The position numbers and the translations under genes are program-made. Under the pieces are notes generated by a model. It saw only the letters and a list, made by a program, of their open reading frames with translations. It was not told where the DNA came from and ran no database searches. Source: Candidatus Brocadia sp. (GTDB lineage: Bacteria > Planctomycetota > Brocadiia > Brocadiales > Brocadiaceae). Taken from it: a DNA stretch of 64,000 nt. Positions 8,145 to 18,172 of this stretch are shown in pieces. The stretch is taken from positions 60,156 to 124,155 of the forward strand of contig SOEU01000010.1 in the NCBI GenBank assembly GCA_021646415.1. Reading direction: 5' to 3'. Position 1 is the stretch's first letter. Each line of letters starts with the position of its first letter.

Positions 8145-8438
8145 TTGAAACAGTTTAGTTTTTTGAAAGATGAGTTGTGCTTTTTAAGTCCCTATAGGGA
8201 CGTGAGGCAATAGGCAGGCAATTTATTGCCTGTATTTTTATCAAATAGAAATACAGTCCCGTAGGGACGATTGAGACGATTTTGTATCCATAATCTTCAT
8301 TCGCCCCTACAGGGCTTATTTTTATCTCTCTATTAACACAGGCAATAAATTGCCTGTCTATGAGCAATTTGCCCCTCCGGGGCGAAATCAGCACAAGGCT
8401 TTGCCTTGATAGTTTTTCAAAAAACTAAAGTGTTACAA
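8145..8438. mobile_element. 294-bp MITE-like element with 24-bp terminal inverted repeats
   Basis: The ends match as inverted repeats over 24 bases with two differences; the shared core is TTTAGTTTTTTGAAA. Inside are a perfect 18-bp inverted pair, CAGGCAATTTATTGCCTG at 8215-8232 against its complement at 8339-8356, and several short palindromes such as TCCCTATAGGGA and GCCCCTCCGGGGC. A CTTT lies on both sides and could be a 4-bp target duplication. It has no coding capacity; frames inside it are accidental. A second copy starts at 63826. Confidence 0.75.
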
Positions 8439-8654
8439 CTTTTTGAAAAATCATAGCAGCTTTACTGGGTAAAACTCCCATTTTTGGGTATCTGGACACC
8501 ATAAGAAATTCTTCGGCCTATTCTGGACTTTAACATATTTAGTCTACTGCCTGAATCTTGCACTTGCGCAAGATAAAAGAAGGTGAAACCATAAGGATTA
8601 CCTCATTATAACAGGGTAAGTAACATTAACCTATAATAAGAGGAGGTAACCCAA

Positions 8655-9415
8655 ATGGTTAAAAAGCAAAATAAGAATACCGCCAAAAGGCGGGAAAATC
8701 AAGAAGAAGCCGACTGTCCAGCAAATGCTAGTAAAACAGGGTCACAGTTATTGCAGTGAGCGTTTGAGCCCATTTGGAGGGCTTTTGGGGTTGGTAAAAT
8801 TTATGGAGTTGATACGATTCAAAGAGATATTGAGGGATTGTATAATCCACCGTCACGAACACCGGACATGGGTCACCATAATATGGTGTATGGTTTTATA
8901 ATGCTTTTGTTTATTGGGTTCAACCGGGTATGGCATTTTCTGTATATCCAGACAGACTCAATGTTGTGTTCGATATTTCATGTGGTAAAACTTCCGTTTG
9001 TTACGACATACTGGCGATATGTGAATTCTCTGGGGATAAATCAAGGCGGGTCTCTGTTGATGGTAATGAGTGCGTTGAGAGAGCGGGTATGGCATTTATG
9101 CGAAATGGGGTACGAGATGATCCACATCGATATAGACACTACGGCAGAAACCATCTATGGGAATCAGCAAGGTGGTCGCAAAGGGCATAATACAAAGAAT
9201 CGTGGGAAGAAGGGGTTTCGTCCCGTGCTGTGTTTTATCGGGAAGACGCGAGAATATTTTGCTGGCAAGTTGCGCAGTGGAGAGACGATGGGAAGTGAGG
9301 AGGTAGGAGAGGTTATTCGGAGTTTTAAGAAATATCTCCCTGGTTGCGGTAAAGAAGGTAATCCTTCGTGGTGACGGGGAGTTCATCAGTTGGGAGAGTG
9401 TGGAAACGGCTCTTG
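8655..9415 (+). pseudogene. IS1380 family transposase relic
   Basis: The start ATG at 8655 follows AGGAGG. The pieces KPTVQQMLVKQGHSYCSE, PFGGLLGLVKFMELIRFKEI, then PPSRTPDMGHHNMVYGFIML and IHIDIDTTAETIYGNQQGGR are typical of IS1380 DDE transposases, with the catalytic Asp in DIDTT and GDGEFISW near the second Asp. At least three frameshifts (near 8695, 8830 and 9357) break it. It ends abruptly after the ETALEEG segment, where DruA-like coding begins, so the right end of the IS is missing. Confidence 0.75.
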
Positions 9416-10568
9416 AAGAAGGAGAGAGACAACGTGCTGGCTGCATAAAATCGCTCCGGGAGTTGGAGCGCAAGAAACACATAGTTCCTCCCCGGTCTGG
9501 TAACATACGAAGCAAAAGAAGTCCGAGGCGTCTTGTCGAAGGGGTGGCGGAGGCGAAAGGGATACCCGGTGACGTTAGTGAAATAAGAGAATTGCGGTTA
9601 ATCAGGGTAAAAACGGAAGAAGAGATGCGGATATGGAACAAGTTGATGGTCCAGGGTCATCCGCGGGGAGCCGGGCCATTGGTAGGACGGCAACTTTACT
9701 ATTTGGTGAAGTCTGAACATGGATGGTTGGGAGGAGTAGGGTTTAGTTCTTCCGCGTTACATTTGGAGGCTTGTTGAAATTGCGGCGGATAAAGCTGGGC
9801 AACCAGGTCGGGCATATTACGGAGTTGCAGAAGGAGACTGGCCAAAAGTCAAGGCCTATTATCGGTTTATTGACAAACCGGACGATTCGGCGGTAACCAT
9901 GTCAGCAATACTCCAGCCGCATCGTGAGCGTACAATACAGCGGATGAAGGCACAGAAGACCGTGTTTTGTATTCAAGACGGTAGTGATCTCAATTATTCC
10001 ACATTAGAAAGATGTGAAGGTTTGGGGTCTCCCGGCACAAACCAGACTGGCAAGCAGAGTAAGGGATTGCACCTGCATTCCACCTTTGCAGTAACAGGCA
10101 GTGGTCTTCCCCTGGGAGTACTCCGGGCAGAGTGTACCGCCCGGGGGCAGAGGTCTCTGGAAGACGATCGCCCCTCTATCGGCAATCCCGATAGAGGAGA
10201 AGAATACCTTCAGTTGGATTCAAGGAGTTCGCGATTGTATGGATATAAAACTCCTGATGCCCCACACATCGTTAGTCTGTGTCATGGATCGGGAGGCTGA
10301 TTTTTTTGAAATCTTTGACGACCGGCGCCGTAAGAGTCCTCGTGTAGATTTACTCGCCCGCGCTCAACACAACCGTAAGACAATGGGAGAGAATAAGCTA
10401 TTTGAGGAAGTCATGCAATTGCCGGTACAGACCCGGATAACCATAAAGATTCTCCGGCAAAGTGTCAGAGTCAAAAAGAAGAATCAGAAAGCACGGAATA
10501 AGCGTGCAGCCCGTATTGCAGAGGTAACAGTTCGATATGCCTGCAGAATTGCCCAAGCGAATCCATAA
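9416..10568 (+). pseudogene. DruA-domain/IS4-type transposase relic
   Basis: The first part (9416-9777) encodes a DUF4338/DruA-like domain: SLRELERKKHIVPPR, then EMRIWNKLMVQGHP and LVGRQLYYLVKSEHGWLGG. After an internal loss it continues as GDWPKVKAYYRFIDKP, then QDGSDLNYSTLERCEGLG, LHLHSTFAVTGSGLPLG and SLVCVMDREADFFEIFD, the N-terminal and DDE parts of an IS4/Tn5-like transposase. DruA-IS4 fusions occur as transposases in several bacteria, so the DruA-like part here is probably transposon-borne, not a Druantia defence gene. Frameshifts near 9775 and 10190 inactivate it. Confidence 0.65.
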
Positions 10569-11094
10569 GTGGATGCCACGTCTTGCCAAGAATGTATTGT
10601 TGGCGCAGATGCCATATTTGCCAGCCTCAATCCCGCATTGGAAATCTTTTCCTGATATTCAAAGGTAGAAAAGGCATCGAACGATGTTGTTACCCTTAAA
10701 GAATATCTTGAACACGTCTGTGCTGCCGTGGCAAAAGAGGCGTTGAATATGATATTTGAAGGGGCATATACCTCAGGTTTTGAGGAAGATGCCCGTTTGA
10801 CGGCCATGTGGTTATGGACATTATCAACAGGTGTGACCAATGGAAATAATAATATAAGGACAGATTTCAAACCTGCCTTCATAGAAGATAACGATGAAGA
10901 AGTTGATGAAGATGTTGAGAAAAGCAAGAATACAGGAAAAACAAAAATGTCTGGTTACATGCTTGAATATGATGCCGCGACAGGTTGCATCAGGCCATGA
11001 TACTCTTTGCGGCAGAGAGAGGTGAAGCTTTGAAAAGATTCTTTGTCGAGGATGGCGTTGGTCGCGACGAACAGTACTGGCGTCTCGCCCAGGC
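10569..11094 (+). pseudogene. C-terminal relic of a DUF1156 DNA methylase (anti-phage type)
   Basis: The reading frame gives GADAIFASLNPALEIFS, a stop, YSKVEKASNDVVTLKEYLEH, AKEALNMIFEGAYTSGFEED and RLTAMWLWTLSTG, then an acidic insert and GYMLEYDAA. A frameshift near 10985 leads to AERGEALKRFFVEDGVGRDE and YWRLAQA. This matches the C-terminal region of large DUF1156 adenine-methylase-like proteins found in anti-phage loci with DUF499 ATPases. The N-terminal methylase half is replaced by transposase sequence. It is clearly non-functional. Confidence 0.6.
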
Positions 11095-12619
11095 GTTTTT
11101 CGGCGCACCCAAAGACCCTCTCATTACCCTTGGGACAGCTCCACTTGATGATCCGATGTTCCGTGCAGCAGTTTTTGAACAGATCGGAAGTGACAAACCC
11201 GAAGGGGCTGTAACCACTGATATCTCTGGTAAACCAGATGCACATGCAGTAAGACTTGATAAAGAGTTTGTCGATACGATAAGAAGACCCCACCGCATCA
11301 GAAGACAGCAACGACGATATTTTTTGAATCAAACGGCGGTCAGGTAAAAGCGGAAGCAACGTTACCGGAAATCAGACTGGCTGTTGCAGAGCCTGAACTT
11401 GATATAGGCAATGTGGAAACAGTGCTTGATGCACTATCAGAATCCTGTTATTTTCTTACGGTTGAAAAGGCAAAGTATCGTTTTCAGCCTGCTCCCTAAC
11501 CTGAACAAACTCCTTGCAGACCGCAGAACAACGATTCTTCAGCCACCAAAAATTGAGGAAAGGGTCAAAACGGAAACACAAAAAACTTTTGCTATACTGC
11601 CCTCGAATATTTCTGGAATTAAGAGGATCTATTTCCCTGAAAGAAGTAACCAAATTCCAGATAGGGCAATACTAACTTTTGTTGTTCTATCGCCTGATCA
11701 ATCAATGCAGGATGAAAAGAGAGCGAGTCAATTCATAGACCAGATGACACGGGAGTATTGAGCCTTGGCAAGGACATTGAAAAGCGCCCTGATATGGTGT
11801 GTTCCGGATAATCCGACAATTCTCCCTGAAGAAGCCAGAAAATTGCTTGCATGGGAAGATATCGAAGAAGAACTCGATGAATTGCATCTAGACGAGACAC
11901 AAAAGCATCAGTTATCTATAAATCTGAAAAAGGCAGAACGGGATTTAAAAGAATCCGTATGGCGCACGTACAATAAAATTATACTCCTGGGAAAAAATAA
12001 CGACTGGCAGGATATAAACCTCGGTCTTACACATTCAAGCGCTGCTGAATCTCTTACGGCATTTATTCTCAACAGATTGAGACAGGATGGTCATGTTGAA
12101 GAAGGAATCAGCCCAAACTTCCTTGTACGTAACTGGCCTCCGGCTTTTAAGGAATGGAGTACTCAATCAGTAAAAAATACCCTTTTTGCATCCCCTCAGT
12201 TTCCTCGTCTTTTGAACCCTGAAGTTATCAGGGATACCATTCCCCGTGGTGTTGGCAATAGAATTATTGGATATGTAGGAAAGATTTCTGACAGTCATTA
12301 TAAACCATTTCATTACGATGAAAGTCCATGCCATCGGATATAGAAGTATCAGATGATATGCTCATTATTACAGAGGAAGAAGCAAAAAAACATATTGAAC
12401 CACCAAAACTGACCAGACTCGAAATATCCCTTTCAAACGTTAGTATGGAACCTGGAAAGAGCTATAGTTTTTTAGTGAAAGGATTCGATCAACACCATTG
12501 ACCTATCGATGCAGATGTAGATATTTCCCCTTCTAACGGAATCCCAAAGCAAAAGATCGATGAAACAAAATGCGCTTTAAGAGAATTAGGATTGAGTGAT
12601 GTAATATGGATAGAATAAT
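11095..12619 (+). pseudogene. relic of a DUF499 ATPase-like anti-phage protein
   Basis: Consecutive frames encode DPLITLGTAPLDDPMFRAAV, TTDISGKPDAHAVRLDKE, then (shifted) NGGQVKAEATLPEIRLAVAE, NVETVLDALSESCYFLTVE, FAILPSNISGIKRIYFP, and LEISLSNVSMEPGKSYSFLV. These match the central and C-terminal parts of DUF499 proteins, which accompany DUF1156 methylases. The N-terminal P-loop region is missing, and stops or frameshifts occur near 11290, 11500, 11761, 12340 and 12500. The gene follows the methylase relic in the same direction, as in intact loci. Confidence 0.6.
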
Positions 12620-12639
12620 TTTTCCGAAACAAATCGAGC

Positions 12640-13442
12640 CTACTTAATCCCAAAACCCAAGATAGGATTTTGGGTTAAATGGAAAGATAAAATGTATCAA
12701 GGAAGCCATGCTCCACTAATAACAAAAGAGTTGTTTGAAAAAGTGCAGACTGTTTTAACAGGTAACTTTCATCCATATTCAAACAGGAAAAATTTCCACT
12801 TTAACAATACGATAATTTACGGAGTATGTGGTTGTAAAGTTCTCGGTGAAGAAAAAAGGGAAAAGGTATATATAATATCATTGTACTTTTTCAAAAGGGA
12901 GACAAAATGATAATGGAAATGGATATCTCAGGGAAGAAAAGTTAGTAGAGATGTTTGAATATCCTATAAAAAGGATCACTTTGAACGATGAAATTACAGA
13001 ATGGATTATAGAAGGTTTAAAGGAATACACAAAAAATAACGTTGAATTGCAAGAGAAACCGATATTATACACTCAAAAATCAATATGATAAAGTAGTCGA
13101 TTAAACAGATTATATGATTCTAAATTTGATAATGAGATTACTGAAGATATTTTTAAAATCAAAGAAAAGGAGTATAAAGATCAACTTATCGAGATTAAAA
13201 CACAATTGGATAGTTTCAAGATAATCAATCCTGATTTTTATGAATTAGGCTATAAAACCTTCGAACTTTCAAAAATACTTTATTCTCAATATGTTAGAGC
13301 AAATTATGAAGACAAGGCCAGAATCTTGAAATTTATAGCTTCGAACTACACACTAAATGACGTAAGCCTTTGCCCTACATACAGAAAGCCCTTCGACATC
13401 ATTGCCGAAGGGCTTTCTCATACAAATTGGCTCCCCCGGTAG
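12640..13442 (+). pseudogene. C-terminal relic of a large serine recombinase
   Basis: The frames give KMYQGSHAPLITKELFEKVQ (recombinase domain), YGVCGCKVLGEEKR (first half of the zinc beta-ribbon), YPIKRITLNDEITEWIIEGL, and IINPDFYELGYKTFELSKIL (coiled coil), ending with KPFDIIAEGLSHTNWLPR inside the tRNA region. The catalytic serine domain is absent, and frameshifts occur near 12890 and 13075. Such recombinases integrate phages and islands; this one abuts tRNA-Asn, so it is probably the leftover integrase of the decayed island to its left. Confidence 0.65.
13384..13420 (-). terminator. inverted repeat just past tRNA-Asn
   Basis: A 12-base stem (GAAAGCCCTTCG paired with CGAAGGGCTTTC) with a 13-base loop lies seven bases downstream of the tRNA on its strand. 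It may end the accD-tRNA transcript, but no long T-run follows on either side, so it could instead be part of the recombinase 3' end or an attachment-site structure. Confidence 0.35.
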
Positions 13443-13502
13443 GATTCGAACCTACAACCAACCGGTTAACAGCCGGCTACTCTACCATTGAGCTACAGGG
13501 GA
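13428..13502 (-). tRNA. tRNA-Asn (GTT)
   Basis: A 75-base cloverleaf with CCA encoded. The acceptor stem pairs TCCCCTG with CGGGGGA (one G-T pair), the D loop is AGCTCAATGGTAGAG, the anticodon loop is CTGTTAA with anticodon GTT, and the T loop is GGTTCGAATCC. It follows accD by 26 bases on the same strand and may share its transcript. The serine recombinase relic reads right up to it, marking it as a probable integration site. Confidence 0.95.
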
Positions 13503-13528
13503 ACCTGTTTATTTTCTCTTTCTATAAA

Positions 13529-14341
13529 TTATTGCAGATAATTAATCAGTCTGAATAATTCTTTTTTCATATCCTGACGATTGACAATCCTATCCAAAAA
13601 GCCATGCTCCAGCAAGAACTCAGCCGTCTGAAAACCCTTTGGAAGGGTACGCTTTATTGTCTCTTGAATAACCCTGGGACCTGCAAAACCAATCAATGCC
13701 TTTGGCTCTGCTATCGTAATATCAGCCAAAGACGCAAAGCTGGCCATTACTCCACCCAAAGACGGATCTGTTAGTATCGATATATATAAACCACCAGCAT
13801 CTTGAAATCGTGCTATTGCGGCACTCGTCTTCGCCATTTGCATGAGAGAAAAAACTCCCTCCTGCATGCGCGCACCACCGCCAGAACCCGAAATAATAAT
13901 CAAAGGCAGCTTCAGTTCCATAGCTTTTTCTGCAATTCGAGTGATCTTTTCACCAACTACGGAACCCATGCTTCCCATAATAAAAGATGGATCGGTAATT
14001 CCAATCATTACCTCTCTCCCATTGATCTTTCCCTTTCCCACAATCGCAGCTTCTTTTAGACCAGTCTTTTGTTGTTCTGCAGCCACCCTTTCAGGGTACG
14101 TTACCCGATCTTTAAAACATAAAGGGTCGCACGGCACCATATTAGCCCACATTTCCTCAAAGCTGTTTTCATCGACTAAAAGCTTCAATCTATCTCTGCT
14201 AAATATCCGAAAGTGATAGTTGCATTCGGGACACACGAACATCTTTTCTTCAACAACCTTTTTAAACAGCATACCCTTACAAGCATCGCAACGTATCCAC
14301 AAGCCATCGGGCATATCCTTTTTTTTTCTGAAGAAAACCAT
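13529..14341 (-). CDS. accD: acetyl-CoA carboxylase carboxyltransferase subunit beta
   Basis: This 270-residue subunit pairs with AccA to move carboxyl from biotin to acetyl-CoA, giving malonyl-CoA for fatty acid synthesis in the cytoplasm. The N-terminal zinc ribbon shows CDACKGMLF and CPECNYHF (four cysteines at about 19-41). The crotonase-like domain has [20 protein letters not shown] and [14 protein letters not shown] for CoA and carboxybiotin binding, and [15 protein letters not shown] near the end. Length is typical. No accA or biotin-carboxylase gene is in the window; tRNA-Asn follows. Confidence 0.96.
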   Translation of the reverse strand: MVFFRKKKDMPDGLWIRCDACKGMLFKKVVEEKMFVCPECNYHFRIFSRDRLKLLVDENSFEEMWANMVPCDPLCFKDRVTYPERVAAEQQKTGLKEAAIVGKGKINGREVMIGITDPSFIMGSMGSVVGEKITRIAEKAMELKLPLIIISGSGGGARMQEGVFSLMQMAKTSAAIARFQDAGGLYISILTDPSLGGVMASFASLADITIAEPKALIGFAGPRVIQETIKRTLPKGFQTAEFLLEHGFLDRIVNRQDMKKELFRLINYLQ

Positions 14342-14729
14342 TGGGAAAACACCCTACCTGTTATAAAATTTTTTATACATATCTTAAAGAGCAATTCAGA
14401 TATCAGAGATTACTCTGATATCACACAAAACAACCCTTCCATCGCGAAGAAATCCGTTTTTTCGCACACCATCAAATCAATCCGATGATGTCTACTTATT
14501 TTAAAATCCAATCCGATAAAACATGACACTCTAGTCTATAAACTTTTAAGAAAAAAACAAGTTGTTTTTCCAGATGAACGAATTTGCAAAAATAAACCTT
14601 TTCAAATCTTGATACAAGAATTTTATGCGCTTGACACGAAAATACCCTTCACCCTAACCCTCTCCCGCAAGGGGCGAAGGAGCTTTCTTCCTCTTTTGAT
14701 GGGAGGGACTAAGGGAGGGTGGCGCATTT
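14342..14729. repeat. intergenic stretch with REP-like G/C block
   Basis: No gene is supported here. Positions about 14644-14725 hold a GC-rich block, CACCCTAACCCTCTCCCGCA followed by AGGGGCGAAGG and GGGAGGG motifs. It resembles the short palindromic blocks near 52821-52860 and 55010-55050, so it looks like a member of a dispersed REP-type family between rpe and accD. The remainder is AT-rich. Confidence 0.4.
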
Positions 14730-15455
14730 TCATGACCTTTTGTGAGCCTGCTGCTCATGAATGTTTACTCTATTTTGATATTCATCCCTTACTGCCTGCT
14801 CTGCCATTTGTCTGAGGGTTTTAATTGCAGTACATGGATCATTTGTTTTAAAAATTGCGGAAGCCGCAACTATCACATTAGCACCCTGTTGGACAGCTAG
14901 AGTAATGGTTTCTGTTGTAATACCGCCGTCAACTTCGATATCCGTTTCATCCGGTGCGATACTGCGCAATCTTGCAATCTTTGGTAGAACATTTGATATA
15001 AATCTTTGCCCTGCAAAACCAGGATTTACAGACATAACAAGTACCATATCCACCGCATCCAGGAGATCTTCAACCAACTCCGCCGACGTATCTGGATTCA
15101 GCGATACTCCAGCCTTTAAACCCGCATTCTTAATCAAGGAAATAAGTTCTTTAGGTTTTTCGGTGGTTTCTATATGGAATGTTATCAGACTACCATCCTT
15201 TGCCGCATCGGCAAATGCATCCACATAATGTTCCGGGTGTTCAATCATCAGGTGAATGTCTAAAGGCACCTGAGTAATACGCCTTATCCCTTCTACAATG
15301 AATGGTCCCATAGTTATGTTTGGGACAAAATGACCGTCCATGACGTCGATATGGATCAGATCAACGCCAGCCATTTCCACCCTTTTAATTTCATCCTCTA
15401 AGCGTACCGGATTGGCAGCGAGTATAGATGCTGCAATTTTGATTTTTGGCTGCAT
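14730..15455 (-). CDS. rpe: ribulose-phosphate 3-epimerase
   Basis: This enzyme interconverts ribulose 5-phosphate and xylulose 5-phosphate in the pentose phosphate pathway. The TIM-barrel shows IAASILAANPVRLEDEI at the first strand, HIDVMDGHFVPNITMGP with metal ligands and the catalytic Asp, HLMIEHPEHYVDAFADA, VMSVNPGFAGQRF with phosphate-binding and metal residues, and EVDGGIT with the second catalytic Asp. At 241 residues it is slightly longer than usual because of a polar C-terminal tail. It follows pgk on the same strand after 83 bases. Confidence 0.96.
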   Translation of the reverse strand: MQPKIKIAASILAANPVRLEDEIKRVEMAGVDLIHIDVMDGHFVPNITMGPFIVEGIRRITQVPLDIHLMIEHPEHYVDAFADAAKDGSLITFHIETTEKPKELISLIKNAGLKAGVSLNPDTSAELVEDLLDAVDMVLVMSVNPGFAGQRFISNVLPKIARLRSIAPDETDIEVDGGITTETITLAVQQGANVIVAASAIFKTNDPCTAIKTLRQMAEQAVRDEYQNRVNIHEQQAHKRS

Positions 15456-15538
15456 GTGCTTCTATTTTTTTGCTTTATTCCCCTGATCGTTAAATATATG
15501 GCAAAAAGGTTCTCTATTTTTCAATAGCTCCATTCTAT

Positions 15539-16765
15539 TTAAGATACCGGAGGCGAAGAGGTTCTTACGCTTCTTCTTCTATCAGACAGCGATGCAACTC
15601 CCGGGAGTTCGCCGCCTTCTAATAGCTTTAAGAATGCTCCACCTCCTGTGGAAATAAACGTTACTTCGTGCGTCTTTCCTGATTTATGAAATGCCATATC
15701 GGTATCACCACCACCCACGATTGTTGATGCATGAGAAGTTGTTACTGCATCTACCATCGCATATGTCCCTCGACTAAAAGCATCAAATTCAAATGCCCCC
15801 ATTGGGCCATTCCAGACAATCGTCTTTGCATCCTGGAGTGCTTCAATGAACAGTTTCGTAGTAGCAGGACCAATATCAAGGGCAATCCACTTTTCCGGAA
15901 TTTCCTGATATGGAACTACCTTTGTCTCTGCCTGTCCATCAAAATTTTCCGCAACAACAAAATCCACAGGCAGATACAGTTTTGTGCCATTTTTTTTAGA
16001 TATATCCATCAAATTTTTTACCGTATCAAGCATGCCATCCTCAACCAGGGACTTGCCGACGCCAAAACCTTGTGCCTTGAGGAAGGTAAATGCCATAGCC
16101 CCTCCAATAAGGATTTTATCCATTTTCTTAGCCAGATTTTCAAGGATCTTTATCTTGTCAGAAACCTTCGCCCCACCTAACAAGGCTACAACTGGCCGCA
16201 TGGGATTATTGACTGCCTTCTCAAAATAATCTATCTCTTTCTTGAGTAAGAATCCCGCCGCAGATGGTACATATCCATCGATACCAATCATTGAGGCGTG
16301 CTTTCTATGGCAGTTCCCAAAGGCATCTTGTATTAACACATCACACAGACTGGCCAACTCTTTTGCAAAAACAGGGTCGTTTTTTTCTTCACCAGGATGA
16401 AATCTCAGATTTTCCAGTACAATAACATCCCCATAGTGCATCTCTTCGATCTGTTTTTTTACCTTTGGGCCAATGCAATCCTCCGCCATAATTACCTTTA
16501 CCTTTTCACCGAGGAAACGCTGTAGTCGCCTTACAACTGGCTTGAGACTGTATTTAGGATTTACTTTACCCTCCGGCCTCCCCAGATGTGAAGCTATAAT
16601 TACCTTTGCTTCTTCATCTAACAAATAGTTAATAGTCGGCAATGTTGCCCTTATTCTGGTATCATCAGTAATGTTCCCCTCTTCGTCTAAGGGTACATTA
16701 TAGTCCGTTCGGACCATTACCCTCTTTCTTCGTACTTCGATATCTTTTATAAATAATTTTTGCAT
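15539..16765 (-). CDS. pgk: phosphoglycerate kinase
   Basis: It transfers phosphate between 1,3-bisphosphoglycerate and ADP in glycolysis/gluconeogenesis. Visible family blocks are KRVMVRTDYNVPLDEEG near residue 14, ASHLGRPEGK near 60, VLENLRFHPGEEKNDP near 117, LIQDAFGNCHRKHAS near 145, LGGAKVSDKI near 195 and the nucleotide-binding STGGGAFLKLLEGGELPGV near 375. It has a 408-residue length with a polar C-terminal extension after the usual end. It lies 41 bases after gap on the same strand, forming gap-pgk-rpe. Confidence 0.97.
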   Translation of the reverse strand: MQKLFIKDIEVRRKRVMVRTDYNVPLDEEGNITDDTRIRATLPTINYLLDEEAKVIIASHLGRPEGKVNPKYSLKPVVRRLQRFLGEKVKVIMAEDCIGPKVKKQIEEMHYGDVIVLENLRFHPGEEKNDPVFAKELASLCDVLIQDAFGNCHRKHASMIGIDGYVPSAAGFLLKKEIDYFEKAVNNPMRPVVALLGGAKVSDKIKILENLAKKMDKILIGGAMAFTFLKAQGFGVGKSLVEDGMLDTVKNLMDISKKNGTKLYLPVDFVVAENFDGQAETKVVPYQEIPEKWIALDIGPATTKLFIEALQDAKTIVWNGPMGAFEFDAFSRGTYAMVDAVTTSHASTIVGGGDTDMAFHKSGKTHEVTFISTGGGAFLKLLEGGELPGVASLSDRRRSVRTSSPPVS

Positions 16766-16806
16766 GGAATCAGGTTGGTTTGATAATAATTTATTATTTT
16801 ATAGAT

Positions 16807-17853
<1,047 letters not shown>

Positions 17854-17911
17854 CTAAACTAATACTCCAACAAAATAGATCTATAATAAAATGCCAAACA
17901 AAAGACAAGGT

Positions 17912-17939
17912 ATTTTAACAGTCAGGTATAATTTGTCAA
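17912..17939 (-). promoter_or_regulatory. sigma-70-type promoter for gap
   Basis: On the minus strand TTGACA (17939-17934) and TAAAAT (17917-17912) are separated by 16 bases, a good housekeeping match. It lies about 105 bases before the gap start, leaving a sizeable untranslated leader. The rest of 17818-18172, between the divergent gap and murJ genes, is AT-rich with no gene. Confidence 0.6.
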
Positions 17940-18172
17940 GTATTTTAATAATCCTCATAAACAGACTTTCCTTTTAAAACCAGAGGGTTTTCTTTCGGCT
18001 TTAAAATGGATTATGTTTTATTGCAAGAATCTGTGCGTCATCGTAAAAACACTAAATTGCATTGAAAATATTGAAAATACCATTAAAATTGAGGGAAAGC
18101 AAAAACCGTAAAAATACATATAATAAAGTATTGCAGAATTTCATAAAACTTTAAACATCGCCGAAATTGTTT

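Noticed and set aside
8155..8394. 79-codon frame on the minus strand
   Set aside because: It lies wholly inside the MITE, has no ribosome-binding site and no homologue; it is accidental.
9096..9641. 181-codon minus-strand frame
   Set aside because: Antisense to the IS1380 and DruA-like sequence; composition is that of a shadow frame.
9416..9777. DruA-like domain as a Druantia defence gene
   Set aside because: It runs into IS4-type transposase sequence, no other Druantia gene is present, and the frame is broken.
13370..13558. Plus-strand frame encoding PPVGFEPTTNRLTAGYSTI
   Set aside because: This is the well-known false translation of the reverse strand of a tRNA gene, here tRNA-Asn.
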